From: Sulfuricella denitrificans skB26
GTDB taxonomy: Bacteria; Pseudomonadota; Gammaproteobacteria; Burkholderiales; Sulfuricellaceae
Reading direction: 5' to 3'
DNA: 64,000 bases
Assembly: GCF_000297055.2 (NCBI RefSeq)
Contig: NC_022357.1
Location: 62,001-126,000 of the forward strand
Shown here: positions 41,849 through 52,624 of the stretch, in pieces
Layout of the letters: each line of letters starts with the position of its first letter
How positions within the stretch are numbered: the stretch's first letter is position 1
Program-made: the position numbers and the translations under genes
Notes under the pieces: generated by a model
Database searches by the model: none
Seen by the model: only the letters and a program-made list of their open reading frames with translations
What the model was told of the DNA's origin: nothing

Positions 41849-43296
41849 AGCGGCGGTAGCCGCGTATGCCAGTCGGTCGCCATCTGGTACTGATGCGCGA
41901 CGTTGAGCATTTTCGCTTCGCTGAAGTAATTGCCGATGATCTGCAAGCCGACTGGACGGCCGTTGGCTCCGAAGCCGGCGGGTATAGACATACCCGGCAG
42001 GCCGGCGAGGTTGACGGCGATGGTGTAGATGTCCGACAAATACATCGAGACCGGGTCGTCGCTTTTCTCGCCCAGGTTGAACGCGGTGGTCGGTGAGGTC
42101 GGTCCCATGATCATGTCGCATTGAGCGAAGGCGTTGGTGAAATCCTGCGCGATCAGGCGGCGCAGCTTCTGCGCTTTCAGGTAATAGGCATCGTAATAGC
42201 CGGCGGACAGCACATAGGTGCCGATCATGATGCGCCGCTTCACCTCTGCGCCAAAACCTTGCGCCCGGGTTTTGCCGTACATGTCGGCCAAGTCGGTGTA
42301 TTCCGGGGCGCGGTAGCCATAGCGCACGCCGTCGAAGCGGGCGAGGTTGGAGGAGGCCTCCGCCGGAGCGAGAACATAATATACCGGTACCGCCAGCTTG
42401 CTGTTGGGTAGCGATATGTCAACGGTTTGCGCACCCAGCTTGCGGTATTCCGCCAGGGCGGCTTCGATGGCTTGCGCCACGTCTGCGGAAAGTCCTGCCG
42501 CGAAGTATTCTTTGGGCAGGCCAATGCGCAACCCCTTGAGGGGTTGATCCAGGTCGCGGCCGTAGTCCTCTTTTTCCCGTTCCAGGCTGGTCGAGTCGCG
42601 CGCGTCGAAACCGGCCATCACGTTGAGCAACAGCGCACAATCTTCGGCGCTCTTCGCCATCGGGCCGCCCTGGTCGAGCGAGGAGGCAAAGGCGATCATG
42701 CCATAGCGCGACACAACGCCATAGGTCGGCTTGATGCCGGTAATGCCGTTGAGCGCTGCGGGCTGGCGGATCGAGCCGCCGGTGTCGGTGCCGGTGGCGG
42801 CTGGGCACAGCCGTGCCGCGACTGCCGCAGCCGACCCACCCGAGCTGCCGCCGGGAACGGCATCGAGATCCCAGGGGTTCTTTACCTTGCCGAAATACGA
42901 GGTTTCGTTGGACGAGCCCATGGCGAATTCGTCCATATTGGTCTTGCCCAGGTTGACCGCCCCAGAGCGATTGAACTGTTCGATCACATGGGCGTCATAA
43001 GGTGAGACGAAATTGTGCAGCATCTTCGAACCGCAGGTGGAGAGCCAGCCCTCGGCGCAGAAAATGTCCTTCTGTGCCACCGGAATGCCGGTGAGTGGCC
43101 CGGCCTTGCCGGATGCAATCAATGCATCAGCAGCCTTGGCCTGCGCCAGGCTTTTGTTTTCATCTATAGTAATGAAGGCATTGAGCTTGGGGTTCAGTCC
43201 CTTGATACGATCAAGAAAGGTCTGCGTCAGCTCAACGCTGGAAATCTTCTTTGAGACCAGCTGGGCCGAGAGTTCTTTTAGCGATGTGTTGATCAT
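41821..43296 (-). CDS. gatA: Aspartyl/glutamyl-tRNA amidotransferase subunit A
   Basis: Glutaminase/amidase subunit. 491 aa. Amidase signature with Lys in [20 protein letters not shown] and [12 protein letters not shown]. The final nine residues (L-G-E-G-L-G-V-R-G) and the stop are encoded by a heptamer arm in place of the usual C-terminal few residues. Confidence 0.96.
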   Translation of the reverse strand: MINTSLKELSAQLVSKKISSVELTQTFLDRIKGLNPKLNAFITIDENKSLAQAKAADALIASGKAGPLTGIPVAQKDIFCAEGWLSTCGSKMLHNFVSPYDAHVIEQFNRSGAVNLGKTNMDEFAMGSSNETSYFGKVKNPWDLDAVPGGSSGGSAAAVAARLCPAATGTDTGGSIRQPAALNGITGIKPTYGVVSRYGMIAFASSLDQGGPMAKSAEDCALLLNVMAGFDARDSTSLEREKEDYGRDLDQPLKGLRIGLPKEYFAAGLSADVAQAIEAALAEYRKLGAQTVDISLPNSKLAVPVYYVLAPAEASSNLARFDGVRYGYRAPEYTDLADMYGKTRAQGFGAEVKRRIMIGTYVLSAGYYDAYYLKAQKLRRLIAQDFTNAFAQCDMIMGPTSPTTAFNLGEKSDDPVSMYLSDIYTIAVNLAGLPGMSIPAGFGANGRPVGLQIIGNYFSEAKMLNVAHQYQMATDWHTRLPPLGEGLGVRG

Positions 43297-43300
43297 TTTT

Positions 43301-43380
43301 GGTGAGAGGTGAGAGGTGAGGTGTGAGAGGGTAAATACAAAACCGTCTCACGTCTCACGCCTCACCCCTAACTCCTCACG
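43301..43380. repeat. Heptamer inverted-repeat element between gatC and gatA
   Basis: Left arm GGTGAGA, GGTGAGA, GGTGAGG, TGTGAGA (43301-43328); right arm CGTCTCA, CGTCTCA, CGCCTCA, CCCCTAA, CTCCTCA (43344-43378). All units are in 7-base phase. Confidence 0.93.
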
Positions 43381-43382
43381 AA

Positions 43383-43670
43383 TTACTCGATAACTTTGGG
43401 AACCAGATAAAGGTCGGCTTCAACTTGCGGCGCGACGGCCTGGTAGGCGGCGTGGCGGTCGATTTCGGTAGCAACGTCGTTGCGCAGGCGTAGCACTACG
43501 TCCTGGGCGTGCGCCATCGGCTCGATGCCGGTAGTGTCGACGGCTTGCATTTCCTCGACCAAGTTGAGGATGTTGGAAAGTTGCTGTAAATAGCCCGGCA
43601 TTTCGTCCTCTTCCACCGCAATGCGGGCAAGATGGGCAATGCGCTTTACATCGGCCAGATTCAATGACAT
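43383..43670 (-). CDS. gatC: Aspartyl/glutamyl-tRNA amidotransferase subunit C
   Basis: 95 aa. [34 protein letters not shown] is typical of GatC. First gene of gatC-gatA-gatB, divergent from mreB. Confidence 0.95.
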   Translation of the reverse strand: MSLNLADVKRIAHLARIAVEEDEMPGYLQQLSNILNLVEEMQAVDTTGIEPMAHAQDVVLRLRNDVATEIDRHAAYQAVAPQVEADLYLVPKVIE

Positions 43671-43690
43671 AAAAATTCACCCGGAGAACT

Positions 43691-43719
43691 TTAAAGCGAT
43701 ACGCTTAAAATGGTATCAT
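43691..43719 (+). promoter_or_regulatory. Candidate mreB promoter
   Basis: TTAAAG and TATCAT are 17 bases apart, 42 bases before the mreB start. A near palindrome TTTAAAGCG-ATA-CGCTTAAAA lies over the -35 region. Confidence 0.35.
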
Positions 43720-43757
43720 GTTTCATTTAACCCACGCACCTCAATCACTGGAATTAA

Positions 43758-44805
<1,048 letters not shown>

Positions 44806-44807
<2 letters not shown>

Positions 44808-44893
44808 TCCTGAGCCCTGAGTCCTTGAGTGCTGCGCAAGAAACATTGCGAAGCGCCAACTACTCAGGACTTTTTACTCAGGACTCAGCACTA
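44806..44893. repeat. Heptamer inverted-repeat element (CCTGAGT type), mreB/mreC
   Basis: Left arm AGTCCTGAGCCCTGAGTCCT and TGAGTGCTG (44806-44834) in about 7-base phase; right arm ACTCAGGACT...ACTCAGGACTCAGCACT (44862-44892) is its inverse. An inner CGCAA/TTGCG stem lies between. Same design as the GTGAGGG elements with a different unit. Confidence 0.88.
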
Positions 44894-44898
44894 AAATT

Positions 44899-45804
44899 AT
44901 GGATCACCAGGCTCCGCCATTTTTCAACCACGGTCCCAGCCCGCTGGCGCGCTTCGTCTTTTTCGCCTTGATTTCCCTGGTGCTAATGCTGTTGGATGCT
45001 CGTCTGAATGCACTGGATTCGCTGCGCCAGATAATTTCAGTTGCCGTTGCTCCACTGCAGAGTCTGGCTATGACGCCTGTTGAACTTCTCGACCGGACCG
45101 GCGATTTTTTTGTTACTCAAGCACGCCTGCAAAATGAAAATGCCATGCTCAGTCAGCGTCAGCTGGTGCAGTCTGCGCAATTGCAGCGGTTGCAAGCGAT
45201 GCAGGCAGAGAATGTTCATCTTCGAAATATCCTCAGTATCCAGCAACAGCGAGGCGAAAACGTAGTGGCGGCTGAAATCGTCTATACCGGACGCGATCCA
45301 TTTTCCCAGAAAATTACCGTAAACAAGGGCTTGACTCATAAAGTCCAGGCCGGGCAACCGGCGCTCGACGAGATTGGCGTAATCGGCCAGGTTACCCGGG
45401 TATACCCGTTCAGCAGCGAAATCACCCTGCTCACCGACAAGGACCAGGCCATTCCGGTGGAAATTGTTCGCAATGGCGCCCGTGCAATCGCTTTCGGCCA
45501 TGGCCAGGATGGTGCGCTTGAGTTGCCTTTCATGGCGGCCAATGCGGATATCCAGAACGGCGATACCCTGGTTACCTCCGGTATCGATGGCGTTTATCCT
45601 GCCGGCTTGCCGGTAGCGGTGGTATCGAAAATCGAGCGCAACGCCTCTTTCGCCAAGATTACATGCATCCCTAGTGCGGGCGTGAACCGACACAAGCAGC
45701 TTTTAATCCTGGTTGGCGAAGTGCAACGGTTCCGGAAACCTGATCCAGTGGGTACAGGAAAGACTGACAGCAAGACGCCGGTTGTTAGAAAGAACAGGCC
45801 TTAG
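44899..45804 (+). CDS. mreC: Rod-shape determining protein MreC
   Basis: Bitopic periplasmic scaffold of the elongasome. 301 aa: one N-terminal membrane helix, coiled coil at ~70-110, then the beta-rich MreC core with TGRDPFSQKITVNKG and TSGIDGVYPAGLPVA. Start ATG 44899. Confidence 0.95.
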   Translation: MDHQAPPFFNHGPSPLARFVFFALISLVLMLLDARLNALDSLRQIISVAVAPLQSLAMTPVELLDRTGDFFVTQARLQNENAMLSQRQLVQSAQLQRLQAMQAENVHLRNILSIQQQRGENVVAAEIVYTGRDPFSQKITVNKGLTHKVQAGQPALDEIGVIGQVTRVYPFSSEITLLTDKDQAIPVEIVRNGARAIAFGHGQDGALELPFMAANADIQNGDTLVTSGIDGVYPAGLPVAVVSKIERNASFAKITCIPSAGVNRHKQLLILVGEVQRFRKPDPVGTGKTDSKTPVVRKNRP

Positions 45805-45806
45805 AT

Positions 45807-46340
45807 ATGCATTACGCCGGAGCGCCGGAGCTGCTTAAGCCCGCCAGTAGAAAATTTATCTTTTTTACGCTGGTGAGCGGGTTACTGATCAACCTGTTGC
45901 CTTGGCAAGGGTTGGCGCTGTCGTTTCGTCCAGATTTCGTCGCTCTTGTGCTCCTGTTCTGGGCTATCCGTGAGCCACGAAAATTGGGTTTCGCAGCAGC
46001 CTGGATTGCCGGGCTGATGATGGATGTCGGCGATGGCGTGATTTTGGGCCAGCATGCCTTTGCTTACAGTCTCGGCGTCTATGCTGCGATCGTGCTGCAT
46101 CGACGTATTCAGCGGTTCACTCTTTGGAAGCAGGCGTCCCACGTGCTGCTACTGCTATTGCTACTGCAGACTACGATGTTGATCATACGGTTATTCGGGG
46201 GCGGCGTTTTTCCTGGCCCCAGTTATTTCTTTTCCTGCCTGACTGGCGCAATGCTATGGCCGGTCTTAAGCCTGTTATTTCTGCTGCCTCAGCGTGGCAG
46301 GCCGAATGCTGATTCGGTGTATTCCGCGGGCCACAAGTGA
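45807..46340 (+). CDS. mreD: Rod-shape determining protein MreD
   Basis: 177 aa membrane protein, five or six helices. FRPDFVALVLLFWAIREPRKLG and GLMMDVGDGVILGQHA are family blocks. GTGA overlap with mrdA. Confidence 0.92.
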   Translation: MHYAGAPELLKPASRKFIFFTLVSGLLINLLPWQGLALSFRPDFVALVLLFWAIREPRKLGFAAAWIAGLMMDVGDGVILGQHAFAYSLGVYAAIVLHRRIQRFTLWKQASHVLLLLLLLQTTMLIIRLFGGGVFPGPSYFFSCLTGAMLWPVLSLLFLLPQRGRPNADSVYSAGHK

Positions 46341-48241
46341 ATCGTCCGACCGAACTCAGAGACCATCAGAGGGAGTTGTATTATTTCAGGTGGCGGCTTG
46401 GCATCGCTGCGGCAGGCGCCGTACTGTTGTTCACGCTGTTGGTGGGACGCTTCTTTTTTCTGCAGGTGGTGGAGCACGATCATTTTCACACCCTGGCAGA
46501 AAATAACCGAATTTCGATTGTCCCCGTCGTTCCCAATCGCGGCTTGATACTTGACCGCAATGGCATTGTTCTGGCGCACAATTACTCTGCCTATACCTTG
46601 GAAATTACGCCGAGCAAGATCCAGGATCTGGAGGCAACGATCAATGGACTGGCGGCGCTGGTAGACATCCAGCCGCGCGATCGCAAGCGCTTCAAGAAAT
46701 TGCTTGTGGAAAGCCGCAATTTCGAGAGTCTGCCGATTCGCGCCCGCTTGAACGATGTCGAGGTTGCCCGCTTTACCGCCAACCGCTTCCGTTTTCCCGG
46801 CGTAGACATCAAGGCACGGTTGTTCCGCCATTATCCCAAGGGGGAGCTGGCTTCCCACGCCATTGGACATATCGGGCGCATCAACGAAGCCGACCTGGAT
46901 CGACTGGAAGCCTCGGAAGATATGGCTAATTACCGCGGTAGCGACCATATTGGCAAGCTTGGCATCGAACAGAGTTACGAAAAACAGTTACATGGTGTCA
47001 CTGGCTTCGACCATGTGGAAACCGATGCTGGCGGCCGCGCGATTCGCACTCTGAGCCGGCGCGATCCGATTTCAGGGAGCGACTTGACGCTTACGCTCGA
47101 CAGTCGCTTGCAGGAAGTGGCCGAGAAGGCGTTCGGGGAATATCGTGGAGCACTAGTGGCCATCGATCCGAAGAGCGGCGAGGTGCTGGCCTTTGTCAGC
47201 AAGCCCGGGTTCGACCCTAATCTGTTTATTGATGGCATCGATCCGGTTAACTGGGATGCCCTCAACAACTCTCTCGACAAGCCGCTCAATAACCGAGCTC
47301 TGCGCGGGCAGTACCCGCCGGGTTCAACCTTCAAGCCGTTCATGGCGATGGCCGGGCTGGAACTGGGCAAGCGCACCCCTTCCTACACTATTTCCGACCC
47401 GGGCTTCTTTACCCTGCCCGGCAACGCCCATCACTACCGCGATTGGAAGAAGGGAGGGCACGGCTCGGTGGATTTGTACAAATCCATCGTGATTTCCTGT
47501 GATACTTACTACTATGGCTTGGGTGTCGATCTGGGCATCGACAACATCACCAACTTCATCGGCCAGTTCGGTTTCGGCAGGAAAACCGGCATCGACATCG
47601 AGGGGGAAACCTCCGGTGTGCTACCCTCGCGTGAGTGGAAGATGAAGCGCTACAAGCAAAAGTGGTACACCGGCGACACCGTGAGCGCCAGCATCGGTCA
47701 GGGCTATAACCTGGCTACACCTCTGCAACTAGCTTTCGCCACGGCGGTGCTGGCCAATAACGGTACGGTTATTCGCCCGCACCTGGTGCGCTCGATTCTC
47801 GATGTCGCCACCAATCAGTTGCGGATGACGCCGGCTGCCAAGCCCGTCGCCACTCTGCCTTTCAAGCCGGAGAATCTGGAGTTGGTGAAGAAGGCGATGA
47901 TAGCTGTCACCCAACCGGGTGGTACGGCGGCGAAGGTCGGCGTGGGTGCCCCTTACCTTACCGCCGGCAAGACCGGCACAGCCCAGGTGATCGCCATCAA
48001 GCAGACCGAAAAATACGTGGAAAGCAAGGTGTCGGAGCGCAATCGAGACCACGCCTTATTCATCGCTTATGCTCCAGCCGACGATCCCAAGATTGCCATG
48101 GCCATCCTGGTGGAAAACGGCGGCCACGGCGGCTCGACGGCGGGGCCGATCGCCCGCTTGGTGCTGGATTATTTCCTGCTTGGCAAGCTGCCGCCGCCGC
48201 CAGTGCCGCTGACCGAGGCGCCGGAGGAGGAGCATGATTAA
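46337..48241 (+). CDS. mrdA: Penicillin-binding protein 2 (peptidoglycan transpeptidase)
   Basis: Elongasome transpeptidase. 634 aa from GTG 46337. N-terminal membrane helix, pedestal (PNRGLILDRNG), catalytic Ser in PPGSTFKPF, SCDTYYYGLG, and KTGTAQV. Overlaps mreD and rodA. Confidence 0.96.
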   Translation: MNRPTELRDHQRELYYFRWRLGIAAAGAVLLFTLLVGRFFFLQVVEHDHFHTLAENNRISIVPVVPNRGLILDRNGIVLAHNYSAYTLEITPSKIQDLEATINGLAALVDIQPRDRKRFKKLLVESRNFESLPIRARLNDVEVARFTANRFRFPGVDIKARLFRHYPKGELASHAIGHIGRINEADLDRLEASEDMANYRGSDHIGKLGIEQSYEKQLHGVTGFDHVETDAGGRAIRTLSRRDPISGSDLTLTLDSRLQEVAEKAFGEYRGALVAIDPKSGEVLAFVSKPGFDPNLFIDGIDPVNWDALNNSLDKPLNNRALRGQYPPGSTFKPFMAMAGLELGKRTPSYTISDPGFFTLPGNAHHYRDWKKGGHGSVDLYKSIVISCDTYYYGLGVDLGIDNITNFIGQFGFGRKTGIDIEGETSGVLPSREWKMKRYKQKWYTGDTVSASIGQGYNLATPLQLAFATAVLANNGTVIRPHLVRSILDVATNQLRMTPAAKPVATLPFKPENLELVKKAMIAVTQPGGTAAKVGVGAPYLTAGKTGTAQVIAIKQTEKYVESKVSERNRDHALFIAYAPADDPKIAMAILVENGGHGGSTAGPIARLVLDYFLLGKLPPPPVPLTEAPEEEHD

Positions 48242-49340
48242 AATCGATGTGCGGCGGCTTTGGCTGCGCTTGACCGAGAATGTCGACAGCTTGCTGATGA
48301 GCTTTATTCTGATGCTGATGCTGATCAGCCTGGGGCTGTTATATAGTGCCTCCGGCCAGGATCTCGCCAAGACTTCCAGCCAGATGGTCAACATGTCCGT
48401 GGCGCTGTTGGTGATGTGGGGTGTGGCTAAAGTGCCGCCGCAACATCTGGCGCGATTCGCCTTGCCGGTTTATGTTATTGGTCTGTTGCTACTGGTCGGC
48501 GTCGCGCTTTTTGGCGATGTCAGCCATGGCGCCCGGCGCTGGTTGCATATCGGCGTTACCCGCATTCAGCCCTCGGAGATGATGAAACTGGCCGTGCCGA
48601 TGATGCTTGCCTGGTACCTGGACAGGCGAGAAAAAACCCTTAACATCAAGGATTTTGGCGTCGCCGTCCTGATGCTGGTTGTGCCGGTAGGGTTGATTAT
48701 TAAACAGCCGGATCTGGGGACTTCATTGTTGATTTCCGCCGCTGGCTTCTACGTGCTGTTTCTGGCCGGACTGAGCTGGCGTATTATCCTCGGCCTGGTT
48801 GGATTGGGCGCAGCGAGCGCACCGATTCTGTGGTCGCTGTTGCATGATTACCAGCGCCAACGAATATTGACCCTGATCGATCCTTCCCAGGATCCTCTCG
48901 GCTCGGGTTATCACATTATCCAGTCGACCATTGCATTAGGGTCGGGCGGAATTTTCGGCAAAGGCTGGCTTAATGGAACGCAGTCTCACCTTGATTTTCT
49001 GCCGGAGCGAACCACGGATTTCATTTTTGCCGTCTATGCTGAAGAATTTGGCCTGGCTGGCAATCTTATCCTGCTGGCAGTGTACGTTCTGGTGATCGGC
49101 CGCGGTCTGGTAATCGCCGCCAAAGCACCTACCTTGTTCAGCCGCCTCCTGGCAGGCAGCCTTACGTTGACCTTCTTTACCTACGCCTTCGTCAACATGG
49201 GCATGGTGAGCGGTATTCTGCCCGTGGTTGGCGTGCCGTTACCGCTGATCAGCTACGGCGGGACTTCCATGGTGACACTACTGCTTGGATTTGGTATGTT
49301 GATGAGTATTCAAACCCACCGGAAACTGGTGCAGTCATAA
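48234..49340 (+). CDS. rodA: Peptidoglycan glycosyltransferase RodA
   Basis: SEDS polymerase partner of PBP2. 368 aa, about ten helices. ARRWLHIGVTRIQPSEMMKLAVP, KQPDLGTSLL, LPERTTDFIFAVYAEEFG. Overlaps mrdA by 8 bases. Confidence 0.96.
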   Translation: MIKIDVRRLWLRLTENVDSLLMSFILMLMLISLGLLYSASGQDLAKTSSQMVNMSVALLVMWGVAKVPPQHLARFALPVYVIGLLLLVGVALFGDVSHGARRWLHIGVTRIQPSEMMKLAVPMMLAWYLDRREKTLNIKDFGVAVLMLVVPVGLIIKQPDLGTSLLISAAGFYVLFLAGLSWRIILGLVGLGAASAPILWSLLHDYQRQRILTLIDPSQDPLGSGYHIIQSTIALGSGGIFGKGWLNGTQSHLDFLPERTTDFIFAVYAEEFGLAGNLILLAVYVLVIGRGLVIAAKAPTLFSRLLAGSLTLTFFTYAFVNMGMVSGILPVVGVPLPLISYGGTSMVTLLLGFGMLMSIQTHRKLVQS

Positions 49341-50264
49341 ATGAAAACGTCCCGCTGGTTCTTGTTTGTTCCACTTGCCGCCCTTCTGGTTGGTTGCGGC
49401 AGCGTCGCGCCACGGCAGGATGCTCCGGTTGTTTCCAGACAGGAAAAATCGGCTGTGGTGACTAAAAAAGGGGGCGGTTATTACCTCGACGACGGCCCGG
49501 GTGATAACCCGCCAGCCAATCTCGATGCCATTCCCGATGCCGAACCGAAAGTAGAACCTTTGCACAAGGCCGCCACCCGGCCTTACACCGTACTGGGCCA
49601 GACCTATACCCCCGATACTTACCTCAAGCCCTACAAGGAAACCGGCGTGGCTTCATGGTATGGCCGGCGCTATCATGGTCAGAAAACCTCGATCGGAGAG
49701 GTCTACGACATGTACGGTATGACTGCAGCACACCCTACTTTGGCCATCCCGAGTTATGTCCGCGTCACCAACCTGCAGAACAGCAAATCGGTAATCGTGC
49801 GGGTCAACGACCGTGGCCCGTTCCATAGCGACCGCCTGATCGATTTGTCCTACACTGCAGCCTACAAGCTGGGCGTGCTCGCAGGGGGCAGCACCCGGGT
49901 TGAGGTGGAGACGATCGATCCAGCCAATTACACTGCCGCAGCAAAACCGGCTGAAGCGCCGATCACCGCTTCCTTGGCCGACAAGGGGGGCGTTGTCGCG
50001 GTGCCGGAGGCGCCTTTGCAGCCGGCAGCGACTACCGGCCACTATGTCCAGCTCGGTGCGTTCGGCGCGCAGGATAATGCGGAATCTTTCCGTGGCAGGC
50101 TTAAGATTGAGCTGGCCCAGCTGGCCGACAAGTTGCAAATCCATTCTTCAGATGGCCTGTTCCGGGTGCGCGCCGGGCCGTTCCAGACCCTGGCCGAAGC
50201 CAGTCAGATTGCAGCCGAGATCAAGAATTCGCTCAACATCAAAACAGTGTTGACCACCCGCTAA
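49341..50264 (+). CDS. rlpA: Septal-ring lytic transglycosylase RlpA, lipoprotein
   Basis: 307 aa. Lipobox LLVGC; double-psi beta-barrel with GVASWYGRRYHGQKT, then RVNDRGPF; C-terminal SPOR domain (HYVQLGAFGAQDNAE) for binding denuded septal glycan. Starts directly after the rodA stop. Confidence 0.94.
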   Translation: MKTSRWFLFVPLAALLVGCGSVAPRQDAPVVSRQEKSAVVTKKGGGYYLDDGPGDNPPANLDAIPDAEPKVEPLHKAATRPYTVLGQTYTPDTYLKPYKETGVASWYGRRYHGQKTSIGEVYDMYGMTAAHPTLAIPSYVRVTNLQNSKSVIVRVNDRGPFHSDRLIDLSYTAAYKLGVLAGGSTRVEVETIDPANYTAAAKPAEAPITASLADKGGVVAVPEAPLQPAATTGHYVQLGAFGAQDNAESFRGRLKIELAQLADKLQIHSSDGLFRVRAGPFQTLAEASQIAAEIKNSLNIKTVLTTR

Positions 50265-50282
50265 TTTTCAACAGGTTTATTA

Positions 50283-51422
50283 ATGATGAAAAAATTCCTT
50301 ACGTTTGCACTGCTATTTGCTGTTCTTCCGGCGCTTGCATCATCTCCCGCCATTTCCCTGCCCCCAGCGCCGGACATTGCCGCCAGAAGTTACATCCTGG
50401 TGGACTTTTTCAGCGGGCAGACGTTGCTTCAGCGAGGCGGGGACGAACGGATAGAGCCCGCTTCGCTAACCAAGCTGATGACGGCCTACCTGACTTTTTC
50501 CGCCCTGCGTCAGGGTGTGATCGCGTCTGCCCAGGCGTTGCCGGTGTCAGAGCGGGCCTGGCGTGCCGAGGGTTCACGCATGTTCATTCAGCCAAGCACA
50601 CCGGTAGTCGTGGACGATCTGATCCGTGGCATGATCGTTCAGTCCGGCAATGATGCGTGCATCGCCTTGGCTGAGGGCATTGCCGGCAGCGAAGAAGAGT
50701 TTGTCCGGCGCATGAATCTGGAGGCTCAGCGTATGGGGATGAAAAGCACCCATTTCATGAACTCCACCGGGCTTCCTAATCCGCAGCACTACACCACTGC
50801 CCGGGATTTAAGCCTGCTGGCACGGGCGATCATTCGCGATTTTCCGGATTACTATCCGCTCTATTCGCAGAAGGAATTCAAATACAACAACATCAGCCAG
50901 GCCAACCGAAACCGCTTGCTGTGGCAGGATCCTACCGTCGACGGGATGAAAACCGGGCATACCGAATCTGCCGGTTTCTGCCTGATCGCGTCGGCAAAAC
51001 GTGATACACGTCGGTTGCTTTCAGTGGTGCTGGGTACGACTTCGGAAAGCATGCGCGCCAGCGAGAGCCAGAAATTGTTGAATTACGGCTTCCAGAATTT
51101 TGACACTCACCACCTGTACCAGAAGGGCCAGGTCGTTTCCTCCCTGCCGGTGTGGAAGGGAAGCGAAAATATTCTCAAGGCCGGCGTTGCTCAGGATGTC
51201 TATGTTTCGCTGCCCAAGGGCCAATATGCGCGCCTCAAAGCCTCGCTGGTCAGCAAGCAGCCCTTGCTGGCACCACTTTCCGCTGGGCAGGAAGTCGGCA
51301 CTATCCGTTTGATGCTGGATGATAAACCTTATGCCGACTACCCGCTGGTAGCGCTGGAAGGCGTGGCCAGGGCAAACTTCTTCAAGCGTAGCTGGGATGG
51401 TGTGAAACTGTGGTTCAAATGA
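50283..51422 (+). CDS. dacC: D-alanyl-D-alanine carboxypeptidase (PBP5/6 type)
   Basis: Trims pentapeptides. 379 aa. Signal peptide to about ALA-SS; active site S-x-x-K in ASLTKLMT, SGN in QSGNDACIAL, KTG in GMKTGHTES. C-terminal amphipathic tail (FFKRSWDGVKLWFK) for membrane contact. Overlaps the aminotransferase by ATGA. Confidence 0.95.
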   Translation: MMKKFLTFALLFAVLPALASSPAISLPPAPDIAARSYILVDFFSGQTLLQRGGDERIEPASLTKLMTAYLTFSALRQGVIASAQALPVSERAWRAEGSRMFIQPSTPVVVDDLIRGMIVQSGNDACIALAEGIAGSEEEFVRRMNLEAQRMGMKSTHFMNSTGLPNPQHYTTARDLSLLARAIIRDFPDYYPLYSQKEFKYNNISQANRNRLLWQDPTVDGMKTGHTESAGFCLIASAKRDTRRLLSVVLGTTSESMRASESQKLLNYGFQNFDTHHLYQKGQVVSSLPVWKGSENILKAGVAQDVYVSLPKGQYARLKASLVSKQPLLAPLSAGQEVGTIRLMLDDKPYADYPLVALEGVARANFFKRSWDGVKLWFK

Positions 51423-52270
51423 TCTACCTTAACGGCCAATTCATGCCAATCGAAGAGGCTCGCGTACCAGTGCTCGACCGCGGTTTCATCTTCGGCGATG
51501 GCGTCTACGAGGTGATCCCGGTTTACTCGCGTCGGCCGTTTCGCCTGCGCGAGCATCTGAAACGCCTGCAGCACAGTCTGGACGGCATCCGTTTGGCCAA
51601 TCCGCATAGCGAGGATGAATGGGTGCGCCTGATCGGTGAGCTGGTCGAGCGCAACGAAGAAGAAGATCAGTCGCTCTACCTGCATGTGACCCGCGGTGTG
51701 GCCAAGCGCGACCATGCTTTCCCACCGGGCGTGGCGCCGACGGTGTTCATGATGAGCAACCCGTTGGTCACTTCGACGCCGGAGCTGGTGGAAAGTGGCG
51801 TTGCCGTGGTAAGCGCGGTGGATAATCGCTGGCTGCGCTGCGACATCAAGGCAATAGCCTTGTTGCCCAACGTATTGCTGCGCCAGTTGGCGGTAGATGC
51901 AGGCGCTGCCGAAACCCTGCTGCTGCGCGACGGCTTTCTCACCGAGGGTGCAGCCAGCAACATCTTCGTGGTGCGCGACACTGTCCTGCTGGCGCCGCCG
52001 AAAGACAACCTGATGCTGCCCGGCATTACCTACGACGTGATCCTGGAACTCGCTGCGGCCGCATCCCTCAAAACCGAGGTGCGGCGCATCAGCGAGCATG
52101 AAGTGAGGACGGCGCAGGAACTGTGGCTCACTTCCTCGACCAAGGAAGTGCTGGCGATCACTCATCTGGACGACCAGCCTGTCGCGGATGGCCGGCCCGG
52201 TCCTTTGTTCCGCCAGATGTACCCTCTTTACCAGGATTACAAGAATACTGTGATGCGCAAGGAAAGCTGA
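51419..52270 (+). CDS. dat: D-amino acid aminotransferase (class IV)
   Basis: PLP enzyme interconverting D-Ala and D-Glu or acting on other amino acids. 283 aa from ATG 51419, overlapping the dacC stop. RGFIFGDGVYEVIPVY, PLP-Lys in CDIKAIALLPNVLL, EGAASNIFVV. Position between dacC and the lipoate genes is common in betaproteobacteria. Confidence 0.92.
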   Translation: MIYLNGQFMPIEEARVPVLDRGFIFGDGVYEVIPVYSRRPFRLREHLKRLQHSLDGIRLANPHSEDEWVRLIGELVERNEEEDQSLYLHVTRGVAKRDHAFPPGVAPTVFMMSNPLVTSTPELVESGVAVVSAVDNRWLRCDIKAIALLPNVLLRQLAVDAGAAETLLLRDGFLTEGAASNIFVVRDTVLLAPPKDNLMLPGITYDVILELAAAASLKTEVRRISEHEVRTAQELWLTSSTKEVLAITHLDDQPVADGRPGPLFRQMYPLYQDYKNTVMRKES

Positions 52271-52271
52271 A

Positions 52272-52538
52272 ATGGAAGAGCGTACCACCCTGCTGGAATT
52301 CCCCTGCGACTTCCCGATCAAGATCATGGGCGAAGCGAGAGAGGGCTTTGCCGATGCCATGCTGGAACTCGTGCTGCGTCACGCGCCGGACTTTGTCGCA
52401 GCAAGTACGGAAATGAAGGCAAGCAGTAGCGGCAAGTACGTTTCCCTGACCTGCACCATTACCGCTGTTTCCCAGGCCCAGCTCGACGATCTGTATCGCG
52501 AGATCAGCAGCCATCCGATGGTGTCGATGGCGCTTTGA
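52272..52538 (+). CDS. ybeD: DUF493 / YbeD family protein
   Basis: 88 aa. LEFPCDFPIKIMGEA and GKYVSLTCTITA are the family core. Small ACT-like protein of unclear role, usually before lipB as here. Confidence 0.93.
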   Translation: MEERTTLLEFPCDFPIKIMGEAREGFADAMLELVLRHAPDFVAASTEMKASSSGKYVSLTCTITAVSQAQLDDLYREISSHPMVSMAL

Positions 52539-52541
52539 ACC

Positions 52542-52624
52542 GTGAGGGGTGAAGAGTGAGGAGTGAGGAGAAAAAGGCGGAGAGTGAGGTTTTGCCCCTC
52601 ACTCCTCACTCCTATCTCCTCACC
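52542..52624. repeat. Heptamer inverted-repeat element at the ybeD/lipB junction
   Basis: Left arm GTGAGGG, GTGAAGA, GTGAGGA, GTGAGGA, GAAAAAG, GCGGAGA, GTGAGGT (52542-52590); right arm CTCACTC, CTCACTC, CTATCTC, CTCACC (52598-52624). Supplies the ribosome site, start codon and first ~22 codons of lipB. Confidence 0.94.
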
